Notes: generated from the letters alone by a model not told the origin. Positions 24,171-35,985 are shown, numbered from the stretch's first letter. The stretch is 64,000 nt of DNA from Gymnopilus junonius (GCA_015501075.1 JADNYJ010000051.1:124001-188000); one strand, 5' to 3'. Program-made: numbers and translations.

Positions 24171-25189
24171 CATATGCTACATCAATACTTGGGCACTAGG
24201 GGAACACCCAACGATGATCTTTGCAAGTGCTTCAATATACCTTATGATCTTGATATTCACGTAGATAGGATGCATTGGCAGCATTTGGTGAAGAACACAA
24301 ATGGCCAGATGAATGAACCAGATGAATCCAAGAATGATTGTCAAATTTGATCTGAAGACCCTGACACCGACACAATCCAACTGATTGCTGATCCACTCCC
24401 ATCTTGAAAGTTTCTACCAATTATCACGGTCATACTGATGTATCCCAAACGAACAAAGATGCTGGAAACATTGTCTAAGTGTAGGTTTTTTTCTTCTTCT
24501 TTTTTCTGTTCCTTGCGCAGATATACGTACTAGACCCTTTTCCATTCCACTTCAATTCTACTCGGATGACTGTCAAATTTATGCTTAATAGATATTACTT
24601 CTGCCTTAAGCTGGACTGTAGTTATCCTATCCTCATTCTGAAACAGTACACACGCAGTTTTTACATCTCATGTTTTCATTGCCTTGAATTTCCTGTTGGT
24701 CCCCTTTGGCTTTCGGCATCGATTTCTTACCTTGACTGTTCACAAAGAACTTGCCATGCCATCAAGGTCAAGTCCCTCCGTGTAAGATTACCGCTTAAAA
24801 GTGTCAGTTCAATTTGTTCCAATAGGCAGTTTATTGCCCATTTTCGGCCAAAGTGTTTTGAAATGGATCTTCAACCAAAAGGAGGTAGCGGTGCTTTTGT
24901 GCTGGCGGCCTAAGATTTATCCGTGAATCGTCATCATCTTTGCGCTGGGCAGAAACTGTGCACAATTGCTTCAGTGTTTGAACCCCATCTGCCAGCAAAT
25001 GCGCAACTAAAAATATCAACTTAGTATTGCCATTTAGGAATTGCAAAAGAAAAATAAATTTCCGAAGTAGAACATGATCCTTAGGTTTACAAGGCATCTT
25101 CAATACACCATGACATCCCAGTACATTCATTGTCTTTAACCCTTAGCATCAACGGCCTTTGCACCTCAAGTTCAGGGCCTAACCCTTTC
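24171..25189. other. Intergenic, nothing recognised
   Basis: Short frames on both strands (24177-24420 minus, 24566-24913 plus, 24831-25130 minus) have no motif or splice continuity. The right end should include the SEC65 3' UTR. Confidence 0.45.
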
Positions 25190-26390
25190 TCATCCCCTTA
25201 CACGAACGACCTTCCTCTTCCCCTTCGCACCTGCACCAATACCCGGGCCCGCACCACCCGGTACACCAGTACCAGCAGGACCAGGGCCCTCAGCAGCGTT
25301 CATCCCAGCCTTCACCGTCTCGATTAACACGCCCGTAGGCAATGCAGGTGAATAGGCCGAGACGCGATTAGCGAGCGAAGGTAAGGGATCCGGTGGGATG
25401 GGGAGGTTCCTTCCTGATTTTGATCCTGAGCGGGGGTGCGGTGGAGGAGGGTGGGCAGAGGGGGATGTGGTAGCAGTGGCAGCGAGAGAGGCTTTGGATT
25501 TAGAGAAGGATGTGGATGAGAGCGGTTGTTTGCCTTTATCTTTGGTTGGTGGAGTTGGAGTCGGATTGGATGGGGTGCTGGTGTTGTTAGCGGTGCTGCT
25601 GGGAGCCAGCACGGAGACATGAGAGGTATTGTAAGGCGGTTTGGGTGTGTTTTCTGGTTTGAGGAGTTGGATTTGGAAGCAGACCATCTCGAGTAGTTGT
25701 TTTTCTAAGTATAAAAGAAAAAAAGTGATCAATTCCGGTTGATATGAGCAGAACGAGCAAGTACTAACTGGTCTTGATAGCAGGGTTCATCAGTCTTCCC
25801 TCCTTCTTCCACTGTACCCTCACACGCCCAGGGTTTTCCCAATCTCGCGGATGGGCTTTATTCACTTCGTGTAAGGTGCCTAAGCCTAATCTGCTCGCAG
25901 CATCTGCAATGTCCTTGGAAAGCGGCCACCAGACGCTCTTGGCGCGTTCGACGCGCCGTTGGCCTGTGCCGTAAGGCCGTTTAGCGTCGATATAGATCGG
26001 GTAGATACATGTCCAACTGAAGAACAAGAACATGGCCGATAAGCATTTTATATCATGGATTATAACGAGGGACTTAAAAGGGAGATTGCGAGGGGGAAAG
26101 ACGTACTTTTTATAAGGCGTGATATCTGTCACCCGATTCGCATTTGAAGCAGGAAGGCCGTGAGCATCATCTGCCGCGCCGCCTGAACCAGGATACCTCG
26201 AAGGTGAAGCTGGGCCCGCCCCCCTCGAACTCCGCTGAGTCTCTCTAGCCAAGTCAAAGTCGTCATCGTCGTTGTCTGAGCGGATTTCCTCTAGGAGGGG
26301 ACCTTTGCCTGTGTTGGGCAGAGGGTGCGAGGGTAGCGGGAGGTCGGTGTCGTCGTCGAACTCTTCGACTATCGCTGCTTTGCGGGACAT
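25190..26390 (-). CDS. SEC65: Signal recognition particle subunit SEC65 (SRP19 homologue)
   Basis: Binds SRP RNA helices in the S domain and helps load SRP54 for co-translational ER targeting. Start M-S-R-K-A-A-I-V-E-E-F (26390) followed by an acidic fungal N-terminal extension. The SRP19 domain starts in the second exon with W-T-C-I-Y-P-I-Y-I-D-A-K-R, then G-Q-R-R-V, N-K-A-H-P-R-D-W-E-N-P-G-R-V-R-V-Q-W-K (the conserved RNA-contact block) and K-K-Q-L-L-E. A Pro/Ser-rich linker follows, and the protein ends with the basic tail G-K-R-K-V-V-R-V-R-G. Two introns: about 26016-26104 and about 25705-25765. It is longer than human SRP19, as is usual in fungi. Confidence 0.93.
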
Positions 26391-26551
26391 TGTAAAAATT
26401 AGCTGGCAGCGGGTATGGATATGACGGTTGAGTGTACGAACACCCGTTTTCGTCTTCTGTTCTCATTCCCACGGACTTCCGGACCTCTTGTCTCCGCTAC
26501 ACCCTTGAACAGCTTTGCTCAAGACCGTCTCTCTATTTTCATGCTGCTCAG

Positions 26552-27339
26552 ATGCTGCTGCTGGGCTCGTCATCGACGGGCGGTAGAATTCGTTTCTTTC
26601 TGTAAGAGTATCACTTTTCTTTACGTTGCTGACCGTAGTTGACATCACTGCAGGACGGTTGTCATTTGGATTCAGCTCTCACTGCTACAGCCTATCTTCG
26701 CACTAGCAGTTCCAAAGGCAGCGGAGAACTTCATACCCGTCCCACCGCCCAAGCACGCACTGATATCAGAGCACAACGCTGCCTCCAAAAACGGGACGAA
26801 ACATGTGGATAATTTGCTCTGTACGCCCTTTGGTGCGTGCGAGCCATGTCCGCCTGATGCGGTACGGTTTTCTCTTACCTTCTGCTCTTATGGCTCCGAA
26901 AACTTACTCCTCGTCTCTTTCTTTGTGTAGATGCACGAACCTTTCTGTCGACCGTTTGGTAACCGCCGCCTCATGCACTGCGTGAACGTCAGCTCTCCCC
27001 CGCCCTTAAACCCAGACTCCTCCAACAGCCATCCTCTTACCCCAATGCTCACGACAGAAAACAAGCAGCGCCTCCACCTCCACCCCCTCCACCCTCTCAT
27101 GCCCCCCAGGATCCACTCATTCCATACCGGAAATCTCAGCATGGGAATCCTGCGGTCGTATACCCTCGAAAGAACGCGGGGATTTTTTAGAGTTCGTGGT
27201 GTGTAATATCTTGTTTGCGATCATTGCGCTTGGAGTGCTATTCTTTAGGGAAAGAAGGCTGAGGTTAGGAAGGGCGAAGATGCTTGCTGCCAGGATTGGG
27301 ATTGGAGGTGGCGGCGCTGGAGGAGGCGGAAGGCGGTGA
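26552..27339 (+). CDS. JTB-like type I membrane protein
   Basis: The start M-L-L-L-G-S-S-S-T-G-G-R (26552) splices (donor GTAAGAG) into T-V-V-I-W-I-Q-L-S-L-L, forming a signal peptide. The ectodomain is Cys-rich: L-L-C-T-P-F-G-A-C-E-P-C-P-P-D-A, then after an intron F-C-R-P-F-G-N-R-R-L-M-H-C, then W-E-S-C-G-R-I-P-S-K-E-R. One helix follows (F-V-V-C-N-I-L-F-A-I-I-A-L-G-V-L), then a basic tail with A-A-R-I-G-I and Gly-rich end (stop 27337-27339). Cys spacing, helix and tail resemble the jumping-translocation-breakpoint (JTB) family. Introns: about 26597-26652, about 26862-26929, and one from GTGAAC near 26980 to CGACAG. Its start lies 161 bp from SEC65, divergently. Confidence 0.7.
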
Positions 27340-28700
27340 GTTGGTTGGGTCGTTGGATATGAGATGGATGAACTTCCGTTGCTGGAATTGATAACGCTGT
27401 TTGCTTTCATTACTTGCCTTGCTCTACCCATTAATATGCCATGATGCCTAAATGTGAGTAACTTCCATTTTTCCATTTCAAACCTCGACTGACATCACTT
27501 GACAGTATCGTGTTTCTTATGTTATAGCTATTCTTTTTCTCGCACGCTACCTCCCTGTACTCTACTCAATACCCGGATAGACAAACAACGAACGAACACG
27601 CCATACTAATGCTACTACGCCATTTTGAAATTGCAAGAACTTAAAGAGCAAAGCGAAAGAAGGAACGACTGCTACTGTCCGAGGGCATGTGGCCATGGCC
27701 ATGACTGCGTGAAGTCACAAGCTACGACTCTTACTTGCACAGTGCTTGATCATGACCTGTCGCCAAAGAGATATGTGTATGATGGACCTCAGCGTGAACT
27801 TGGTCCTTGTGCTAGACGCTTTTCTTTCATAGATTTCAACTCCATTTGGCTTGACTGAGCCCTCACTAACTTTCAACTCACAGTGCTACTCATTGATTCT
27901 GGATGGGAACCTCGCTGCATCAACGAACTGAGTGCGTAGTCTAATCGAAGTGTGTCAAGGTGTCAAAGAGTTTACCGACTGACATTGTACAGGAGCTTAA
28001 ACCTCACGAATAATTGGAACTGGCGCACCCAGGCCACCTACAGTTATGCAACGGTATTGTGGGTTTTGGCCTTAAACAAGCATTATTTTGACAATAGAGG
28101 TGTCTTCGATGACCGGACCGGCCGAGCTAGCGTGAGTCCGCTTAACAAGGTATATTATTCTCACGAACATTAACTGAGGAGAATAACACGCGTTAATCGC
28201 GTTTTTGTTTCTGTTCATGATTTGGCCCTCCCTCTCATCGTAATGGTCGCAATAACGCATCCGCATAAACTCATCAAGGCCTCAAGGTTCAAGTCGTCGG
28301 CAAGCTACCTTTCCATGATTATCACGTTCCTCGGTTTTCAAAGTTTCAATCCGGCATGCAAGGCAATGCGTCGCGGAGAACTTGCAGAACTTGCCAGCCC
28401 TCCTCCTCGTGCTTCGGCTCTTTTCGGCCTCGAGCCCTCGAAATTTTATCTAAATTGTCGACGTGATAGGACCGCATTAACCTTCCATTCCAATTTCCCC
28501 AACCCTCGTCCTGGCCCCCTCAACCTCACGTTGTTAACTATCCAGGGCCACGCAACGTATACGTATACAAGATCCGTGGGCCATAAAATTGTAGTCGTGC
28601 AACAAACGCGTTGTGTTCCCCTTGGCCCAGCTGCCAGGCATTGTTCGGAGTTTGTTCCTTCTTTATTTGTATAGGAGACCCCCATTGTTCTAGCCTGGCT
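27340..28700. other. Intergenic, no gene recognised
   Basis: About 1.4 kb. Frames at 27625-27858, 27952-28173 and 28222-28674 lack any motif or conserved splice pattern. The last 500 bp are probably the chitinase promoter. Confidence 0.45.
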
Positions 28701-28702
28701 TG

Positions 28703-28712
28703 TATATATAAG
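28703..28712 (+). promoter_or_regulatory. TATA box of the chitinase gene
   Basis: TATATATAAG lies about 95 bp before the chitinase ATG (28804), followed by a C/T-rich stretch typical of strongly expressed fungal promoters. Position and consensus support it; there is no functional evidence. Confidence 0.6.
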
Positions 28713-28803
28713 GCACCTCTGACGCATTGAAGTCTCGCTCTCGCTTCCCGTCGCTTCCCCTCATTTACTACTTTCTTTTCATCTGTGACTTCTTCCGTCA
28801 ACG

Positions 28804-30641
28804 ATGTTCTCCCTCGCATCATCGACGCTGCTGGCAGCTCTTCCTCTCCTTTCTTCCCACACCTTTGTCCGACCGGTGATGGCTGCACCGCATTGCGGTC
28901 TCGTCCCTCCTCAACCTTCCGGACTTAGCCTACAGACAAGCACTGGGTCGAGTTCTACTGGTAGCGGCGCGGGTTCCGCTGGTGGAGATGTAATCGCTAC
29001 GGGTTGGTACCCTGGCTGGTTGGGTTCTGAATTCTCCCCAACAAACATTTCATGGTCTAAATATAGCGCGCTAACGTTTGCTTTCGCGTGAGTGTCTGCA
29101 GCTTTTTTGTTAATCAAAGAATTGCGAGAACTCATTTAATTGTGTGCATACTTAGGACAACAACACCTAATACTTCTGTCATTGCTCTTGACAATGAGAG
29201 TGCAACTTTGTTGCCTACTTTTGTCACTGAGGCTCATGATAATGTACGTGTTTTGTTATGAGTGTGGGACGTATTTCGATGTCATTTCTTCTCAATAACA
29301 GGGTGTCGATGCGTTATTGTCTATTGGTGGCTGGACAGGATCCATCTATTACTCAACGGCCGTCGCCACTCCTGAGAATAGGACAGCCTTCGTCAATGCA
29401 GTCGTAGGCTTGGCGAATCAATTCAGCTTGGATGGGATCGACTTTGAGTGAGTCCTTTTGTTTATCAGCTCATCAACTTGCTCTGATGATTTTCATCACT
29501 TGCCAGCTGGGAATATCCCAACAAGCAGGGTATTGGCTGCAATGCCATCTCCGCCAACGACTCCGCCAACTTCCTCTCCTTCCTTCAGGAACTCCGAAAA
29601 GATCCCATTGGTGCGAATTTGACGCTAACCGCTGCTGTTGGGATGACTCCTTTCGCTGGAACTGACGGTACGCCTATGTCGGATGTGTCGGGCTTTGGTG
29701 ATGTGTTGGATCATATCGGTACGTTCTAGACCTACTTTTGATCTTGAAATGCATTGCTTATATTTTTAACCATAAGCTATCATGAACTACGATATTTGGG
29801 GATCGTGGTCACCTACTGTTGGTCCCAATGCGCCTCTCAACGACACTTGCGCTACTGTCAAGGCTGGGTCTGCTGTTTCTGCCGTCCAAGCGTGGACGGA
29901 TGCCAAGTTTCCCGCCAACAAAGTCAGTCAATCTTTCTCTGAACCCTTTGATGAAAACGAGTGCTGATTATCATCACCTATATTATAGATCGTCCTTGGT
30001 GTTGCTGCTTACGGACACAGCTTCCACGTCGACACCAGTGCTGCGACCGCCAGCTCTGGTCAACTCGCGTTGTACCCGCCCTTTGATAAGTCTCAGCAAC
30101 CCTTGGGAGACAGCGACGTTCCTGGAGCAGCTCCAAGTAAGAGGTCATGTTGGAGATGGCTGCTTCCTTGTCCTTAAATTATTTGTAGGTGTTGACCAGT
30201 GTGGCAATCCCGTCGGAGTCAGTGGTACTTTCAATTTCAATGGCCTGATAGACTTTGGATTCTTGGATGCGCAAGGAAACGCAGCGCCCGGAATCGACTA
30301 TGTATTTGACAACTGCAGTCAAACTGTGAGTTAATCTTCCTTTATTTTATGTTGTGCAAGGAAGATTGACATTGTCCCCTTTACAGCCTTTCGTTTATAA
30401 TTCCACTTCTCGAGTTATGGTTTCTTTCGACGATGCTACAAGTTTTGGTAAGTCAACTTTGTCGATTGTCTGTTGCATATAACTGACATTGAGCTGTCCA
30501 TTTTTATCAGCGGCCAAGGGTAAATTTATTGATGATAACGGACTCGCTGGCTTTGCCGTATGGCATATCGCTGGTGATTCGAATGATATTCTCCTCAACT
30601 CCATCAGCGATGCGATGGGGCTTGAACAAGTTTGTTCATAG
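28804..30641 (+). CDS. Secreted GH18 chitinase
   Basis: An endo-acting or chitobiose-releasing glycoside hydrolase family 18 enzyme cleaving beta-1,4-GlcNAc, probably in cell-wall remodelling or chitin recycling. Start M-F-S-L-A-S-S-T-L-L-A with a signal peptide, then a Ser/Gly-rich linker. TIM-barrel blocks in order: Y-P-G-W, Y-S-A-L-T-F-A-F-A, L-L-S-I-G-G-W-T-G-S, catalytic L-D-G-I-D-F-D-W-E-Y-P (DxxDxDxE complete; Glu is the proton donor), M-N-Y-D-I-W-G-S-W, G-V-A-A-Y-G-H-S-F, and G-F-A-V-W-H-I. Seven or so introns; stop at 30639-30641. No chitin-binding module is visible. Everything needed for activity is present. Confidence 0.93.
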
Positions 30642-31502
30642 ACGCCTACGCCCTTCTTTTCACATTTGTATACATAGTCATAGAACCTCAAGTTTGTATT
30701 CCTAACTAATAATATGTAAGTGCTTGCCTTGACGTTCTGATCTTCTTTTTGCTGACATGTCCTAGTCATCATAGATTGTAGTATTAAATTATCGCTTGTC
30801 ACTATATACTTGTTATTTTGGAATTACAGATCGTTTCTAAGAAATTGAACTGGCGGTGATGAGCAAGTTATAGACTGATGGGCTAAGGGCTTACTACAAT
30901 AGTTCCAACTGCACTTGAAGAAAATTGTGGCTGTGAGGGAAGGGTCTACTCTGCTTATTATGACCCTGCGCTATTTATGGAGCTAGCTGGTTAGCGCCCA
31001 TCTGACATCGCCGTCATGATGTTGATGATTGTTTGTAGCAACGTTACCAACGACGCCAACAACTTTGCAACAGTTCCGCATCAACGCCTCAGCACTCTGT
31101 TTAATCTCTCCACGACGTATACGGACAAGAATACAAACAACCTGGCCGTCTATTTTACCCCACCATACATGTGGATCGAAAGTGAGACAACTACCGATCA
31201 CAACAGATTTTGGCTTATCACCGCATGGCACTGCGCACAGGCACTTAAGAGTCAACGTTCAATTCTGTAACAGGCTGTGCATCTCATTCATGACGCCCAC
31301 AATCTCTGTGGCTCTCCTGAGCGTTACATAAAAGGAGGCTTGCGCGAACGACTTTGAAACCTACCCGCTGGTCGCGTGGCTACTTCCCGATTTAATGTGA
31401 GTCGCCTTTGTCTCTGAGGGGTTCAGCCTGTTCATTGAGTTCATTCACCACTAGTGCGAAACTCATACACTCATTTTCTCTCTCTTTGCTCAAGCTTTCG
31501 AG
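30642..31502. other. Intergenic
   Basis: No supported gene between chitinase and the next secreted protein. Overlapping frames at 30983-31331 on both strands show no motif. Confidence 0.45.
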
Positions 31503-32093
31503 ATGAAGTCGCTTTTTTGGATCTTGTCATGTTGTTTCGTCTTTTCTTTTGTCCTGGCTGCGCCAGTTCGCGACGTTATCGAACCCGCTTTGCCAAACAC
31601 GACACGTTCTATTAACACCACGCATTTCTCGGAGCGCGATCCTTTAGTCCCACTCAAGGTTCGAGCGCAGCACATTGTTCTAAAATCCAGGCGTCAGCTG
31701 GAGTTCTTTGGCCGATGGTTATGGGGTCTTGCTTTTTCGGTCATCTTACCTCCCAGGTACGCACTATCTACCTCTTGTCAGCCTCAGCTCTGCCTAACCT
31801 CAGTATCAAAGGGATGATGTTTACCTTTTGCGTGCTCTGGAAGACCCTATCTTTATTACTGCATACGAACGACCGTCAACGTTAGCGGCTTTGCGAATGG
31901 ATACGCGAGAAGATCTGGGTTCGTCGTCTGTGCATGGATCAACAAATCAGTAAGCAACTTCCTTTCTATTTCGAATCCATTATCTAAGAGAATATGTCGA
32001 TAAAGGATCGTTCGAGATATCTTAGAACTTGCTCTGGGTAATTCCGAGTACCACTCATCGAACTCTCCGACAGACGATACTGTGTATTTGTGA
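31503..32093 (+). CDS. Small secreted protein of unknown function
   Basis: Start M-K-S-L-F-W-I-L-S-C-C at 31503 with a clear signal peptide and likely cleavage at V-L-A-A|P-V. The mature part is N-x-S/T-rich (N-T-T, N-T-T-H). Two introns give one consistent frame. The first runs from GTACGC after L-P-P to ATCAAAG and gives R-D-D-V-Y-L-L-R-A-L-E-D-P. The second runs from GTAAGC to GATAAAG and gives Q-I-V-R-D-I-L-E-L-A-L-G. Stop TGA at 32091-32093. The product is about 155 residues with no cysteines after the signal peptide. No family was recognised. Confidence 0.65.
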
Positions 32094-32529
32094 ATCATTG
32101 GGCTACGTATTATTGTTGTTTGGGATCACCTACGCATGATATAGGAAGACCTTTCAATCTCTTTTTTTACAGTTAGAAAACTCTATATTATCGGTTTTAG
32201 ATGCAGTCACGATGATTAGATACTGCAATATACGTACAGTAGATATATTTATTCGCAACCTCTTCGAGCTTTACCGTTTTCTGCATATTGGGAGTCACAT
32301 CTCTTTCGCTTCTTGGTCGTGCTCTTGGTCTGCGTTGGGACTGCCTTTGATGGTTGGCGCTGCCTATAACCTTCGAGGGTATTGATGGAGTCCAGAGCCT
32401 CTTCCATGCTCATCTGTTCTAGGGCCTGTTACATACGTTCTGTCTGATCCTCGTCGCCATTCGTTTCATCGATGCGATCATAAAGATCTCGCAACAGCCG
32501 TTTTTCCTTACCACAGTCGTGTCCTCCGC
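32094..32529. other. Intergenic left of the PHD transposon
   Basis: AT-rich sequence with a short coding-like patch on the minus strand (about 32270-32530, Lys/Arg- and Asp/Glu-rich when read leftward) that could not be resolved into a gene. Confidence 0.35.
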
Positions 32530-32537
32530 ACTATTTC

Positions 32538-33482
32538 CAAGGGGGTGTCAGAAAAAAAATAAAAAATATCAACCTAGGGGGGGGGGTACCTGGCCATCGG
32601 CTTAAAAAATTAGCGGAACCTATACTATATTTTGATTCCAGGGCCGCCAGAAGGCCGTCAGAATGACATCAATGACTTCCCAATAAGCAGAAAAGGGCCA
32701 CAATTGCTCGAAATAGATGGCAACAGGCCTAGAGATTGCACAATGGGTGGCATGGCCCTCTTCAATGCGTTATATAGACATTGGAATAAATGTTCTCTGT
32801 GCTTTTGGACATCGTTAACCTCATCCTGCATATCTGACATATTTTATGGCTGACCCAGCAAGTGTTTGACCAATGCCAAAGAGGAGTTACTGACGTGCTT
32901 CCTTTTAGCCACCTGATCATCTTATTGTTGACGCGAAAGGGTTTACCATTTGTTCGCAATGTGATGACATTGTCCACACCAGACGAGCTCGAAGGACTTG
33001 AAGAAGAGCCGGGAGATGACATTCCAGTCGGTAGGAGAACCGCGAGGAAAAGGCACGTCATTTTAAATGAGTGTACCTGTGGGCAACTTCTATCTGCAGG
33101 CAACTCCGATATTATACAATGCAAGAAGGCTGGCTGCGAGACACAATGGGTGAGCAGAATCAAGTGTCAGAGCAAGCTTCAGCGACTTACTTGACATTAA
33201 CCTCTAGTACCATCTTGCTTGTGTTGGGAAAGTCCATCCACCGAAGAAGGGATGGGTTTGCGATGCTTGTAAAATGTCGAGTTCGAGGCGGGACGCGAAG
33301 CGAGCAAGGAGGCGGTGAGTTATCGACGAAGAGGGGGGTATCAACCGTTCAACAGTGGCAGCCTTCAGAAATCATGTGATCTATATTTAAATTACTACAC
33401 GTGACCTGGGGGGGGTGCCTCGCCCTCTGCTTAAAAAATAATCTGAGTCGATATCATGTAATTTTTTCCTGACACCCCCTTG
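32538..33482 (+). mobile_element. hAT-like DNA element, copy 1, carrying a PHD-finger gene
   Basis: The ends read CAAGGGGGTGTCAG and CTGACACCCCCTTG, each followed inward by an A- or T-run. Perfect 8-bp target duplications ACTATTTC flank it (32530-32537 and 33483-33490), as in hAT-type transposons. A nearly identical copy lies inverted at 53022-53968. The element encodes no recognisable transposase. Its plus strand has a frame at 32632-32853 and a two-exon PHD-finger frame ending at 33318. The perfect duplication suggests recent insertion. Confidence 0.88.
32862..33318 (+). CDS. Transposon-borne PHD-finger protein, copy 1
   Basis: An open frame (no ATG at the shown start; it may be the 3' part of a longer spliced gene including 32632-32853) reads F-D-Q-C-Q-R-G-V-T-D-V-L-P-F, then an acidic stretch. 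It then enters a Cys pattern: C-T-C-G, then I-I-Q-C-K-K-A-G-C-E-T-Q-W. An intron at 33150-33207 (GTGAGC/CTCTAG) joins to Y-H-L-A-C-V-G and G-W-V-C-D-A-C. This is the Cys4-His-Cys3 order of a PHD zinc finger, with the diagnostic W-Y-H. The protein ends with a basic nuclear-localisation-like tail, R-D-A-K-R-A-R-R-R, at 33318. PHD fingers typically read histone H3 tails. Confidence 0.7.
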
Positions 33483-33490
33483 ACTATTTC

Positions 33491-34044
33491 GTATGTTCCA
33501 TGGAAAGCTGGATTAGCTTCAGGTTAATGCTCATCACATGTTTACTGAGCGACCGAATATCTTCTCGAATAAGTGAGACTGCCGATACAAAATCAGGACA
33601 TCGATCGCATGCGCGTCTGCTTTTTTACCTTCACCCGTGTCGAAGGGGATGCGAATATCCTGTGGCGGCTTGTGGTGGAAGTCTAGATAAATAAAGAGTG
33701 AGCATGCGATCTTTTTTGACCACATCGTTAACCATGCACGATTGTAATGCTTGCTTCGACGGGATTTGATGATGAAGTATTTCTCTCCAATAGGGACCCA
33801 ATATTGATAACCATAATATGATTTCAGAATGTCTACCCTTTCGGTCCAGCCTATGCAGTCTTTCTGCTGAATGTCACTGGCGAGCGAGTACAAATGGAAT
33901 CCCCAGAAGGTGTGGCGGCTTCGAGCAACGTTATTAGAGTCTAATTTTAGATTCGATTGGCAGCAGTCGGCTGATGTGATCATTTGTTAGGATTCAGGCT
34001 CGTCGTCCTCTATTTACAATTCTCTATTAGCTGTCCTCTGCAAC
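33491..34044. other. Intergenic between PHD transposon and SWC5
   Basis: Contains a minus-strand frame (33534-33983) without recognised motif. The right end is presumably the SWC5 promoter. Confidence 0.4.
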
Positions 34045-35058
34045 ATGCCTCTTGGCACTAAGCACGACTTACCCCACAAAACTGATTCTGACGACGAGGA
34101 CGAGGACTATGTTCCTCCTGACGAGCAAGGTGAGCTCAGACTTCCGTAAAACATGATGTACCAAGTGCCAATAATCCTCTTTCTAGGCTCGGACTCCGAG
34201 ACATCTGAGGAGGAAAATACAACTGAAGGTGCTGCAGTGATTCCAGAAATTATTGAAGACGAGGAAACGAAGAAACGGCAAGCGATTCTTTCGATGACAT
34301 ACCTACATTACTTTCTAATCTGCGGCATGCAGAGAACGAGATGCCTTGTGGGCTAGTTTTCAAGCTTCAGTGGCGAACCCTCCAAAATCATCAGAAGCGC
34401 AAACGCAGCCAAAGAAATTGGTTAAGATTGAACGGAGGTATAGATTTGCTGGCGAAGAAGTAACGTAAGTCTTTCGCGTCTGTTGTGTAAGAAAATCTTT
34501 TGCATTCCACCTTATTGCAGAGAAGTCGTGGAGGTACCTGAAGACTCGCCAGAGGCGAAGATATGGCCATTATGGAAGGACCCAAAAGTGACGGGTCCAC
34601 TTCCTGACCAGACACTTTCTACTCTAGCGTCGTCATCTGCAGCGTTAGAGCCGATCTCAAAGTCTGGGGCTTCGCTTTTACCCGCGGCGACAACGGAAGA
34701 TGGGACAAAGTCCCCTACGGCAATGCCTTCGTCGGCAAGTCCTACCCCTACACCATCCATGCCAACACTCAAACTCGAGACCAAACCACTCGCCAAAAGA
34801 CCAGGTCCTCGAAAGTCCAGGACTACCTTGGGACCCATTCCCGGACCTTCCAAAGCAAAAAAGCTCACGACATTGGATAAGTCGGCATTGGATTGGAAAA
34901 CCCACCTACAGGAGGCTGGTTCATCGGTAGTCGACGAGCTCGAAGCGAATCGTCGTGCAGGAGGGTATTTGGAGAAGGTGGAGTTTTTGAAACGCGTCGA
35001 AGAGCGTAAGGAGGAAAATTTGGATGCCATGAAAAGTAACAAGCGGCGCAAGCTCTGA
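34045..35058 (+). CDS. SWC5: SWR1-complex subunit SWC5 (BCNT/CFDP1 family)
   Basis: A component of the remodeller that exchanges H2A for H2A.Z. Start M-P-L-G-T-K-H-D (34045), followed by the acidic D-S-D-D-E-D-E-D-Y-V-P-P and E-T-S-E-E-E tracts thought to bind H2A-H2B. The segment R-D-A-L-W-A-S-F-Q is a family hallmark. The C-terminal BCNT domain is complete: L-T-T-L-D-K-S-A-L-D-W, then V-V-D-E-L-E-A-N-R-R-A-G-G-Y-L, then F-L-K-R-V-E-E-R-K-E. Stop at 35056-35058. Three introns; the second (34278-34332) appears to use a GC donor (GCAAGC) with a CAG acceptor, because only that junction gives K-K-R-E-R-D-A-L-W. Confidence 0.92.
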
Positions 35059-35303
35059 GTGCATTTATATCTGGCTATTTCACGCTGGGAGCGATTCATT
35101 CATTCAACTGTGAGTGTTTAGCCGACCTTCCTCCAACTCAATCTCTTACCCACGCGATGACATGTACCATACTCAGCTCGAGGCCTTGCTCCCCAACGTG
35201 CTTGCTGTCAGATTAGATATTGAGACGGATCATCGCCTTTCAACGATTGATGCTCAATATGGTTGATGAATCTACGACATAAAAGTTGTCGTAACGAAGC
35301 AAG

Positions 35304-35932
35304 CTAAATATGAGGTATAAAGGATGTCCATTTTACAAGCATGAGAGCACCGCCTGTCTGAGCTCTGAAGCCAGTGAATGCCTCGACCAACAGAAACAAG
35401 CGAGCGCCTACATACGTCAGAAGTATGATGATGACGGTGAATGTGACGATTTTCAAAACTATTTCATACAATATTGGTGAAATATGGATAGTGTGGTGTA
35501 CTAAACGCAACTAACAACGGACATTCTTGAAAAGGGGGCAGAAATGATGACGATGGACGATATTCTCCAAATCAACATCTCGGGTTGAGATAGGAGTACC
35601 AAGTTCCGGCCTGCACAGTGGATACTACCAAACATCGTCGGAATATTGGAAGTAATAGCCACGCAATGCCAGTATTCCTCCTGGCTCGTGGACGGAGTAG
35701 AAAGTTGGGACATGTACTCGCGTCGATGTCCAGATGCCATTTTGCTAATTCTCTTTAATCGCCTGAGCAATGAGACCGCTGCTCTTGCTGGTAGAAATAC
35801 GAAAGTTGCAGAGACTGTCCATGAGATCCCTGTCATGACAGAATAGTACAGGTCGTATCTTGAGAAATTTCTGAACGGGATAGATAACAGGAAACAATGT
35901 GTCCAGAACACCGTAGGCAAATTGGTGAACAA
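35304..35932 (-). pseudogene. C-terminal fragments of the same membrane-protein family as at 1-1619
   Basis: Read leftward. 35501-35932 includes F-G-S-I-H-C-A-G-R-N-L-V-L and P-E-M-L-I-W-R-I-S-S. 35304-35510 ends V-K-W-T-S-F-I-P-H-I. These match F-G-A-I-H-C-A-G-W and V-K-W-T-S-F-V-P-H-I of the first gene in the window. The frame breaks between the two fragments, and the N-terminal part is not found upstream on this strand. It is found inverted at 35986-36294. A relic. Confidence 0.65.
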
Positions 35933-35985
35933 AAGACGTGCTCTCTGATCATTCGTTCAGGTGTCAATCATGAATTTAAACCGGT

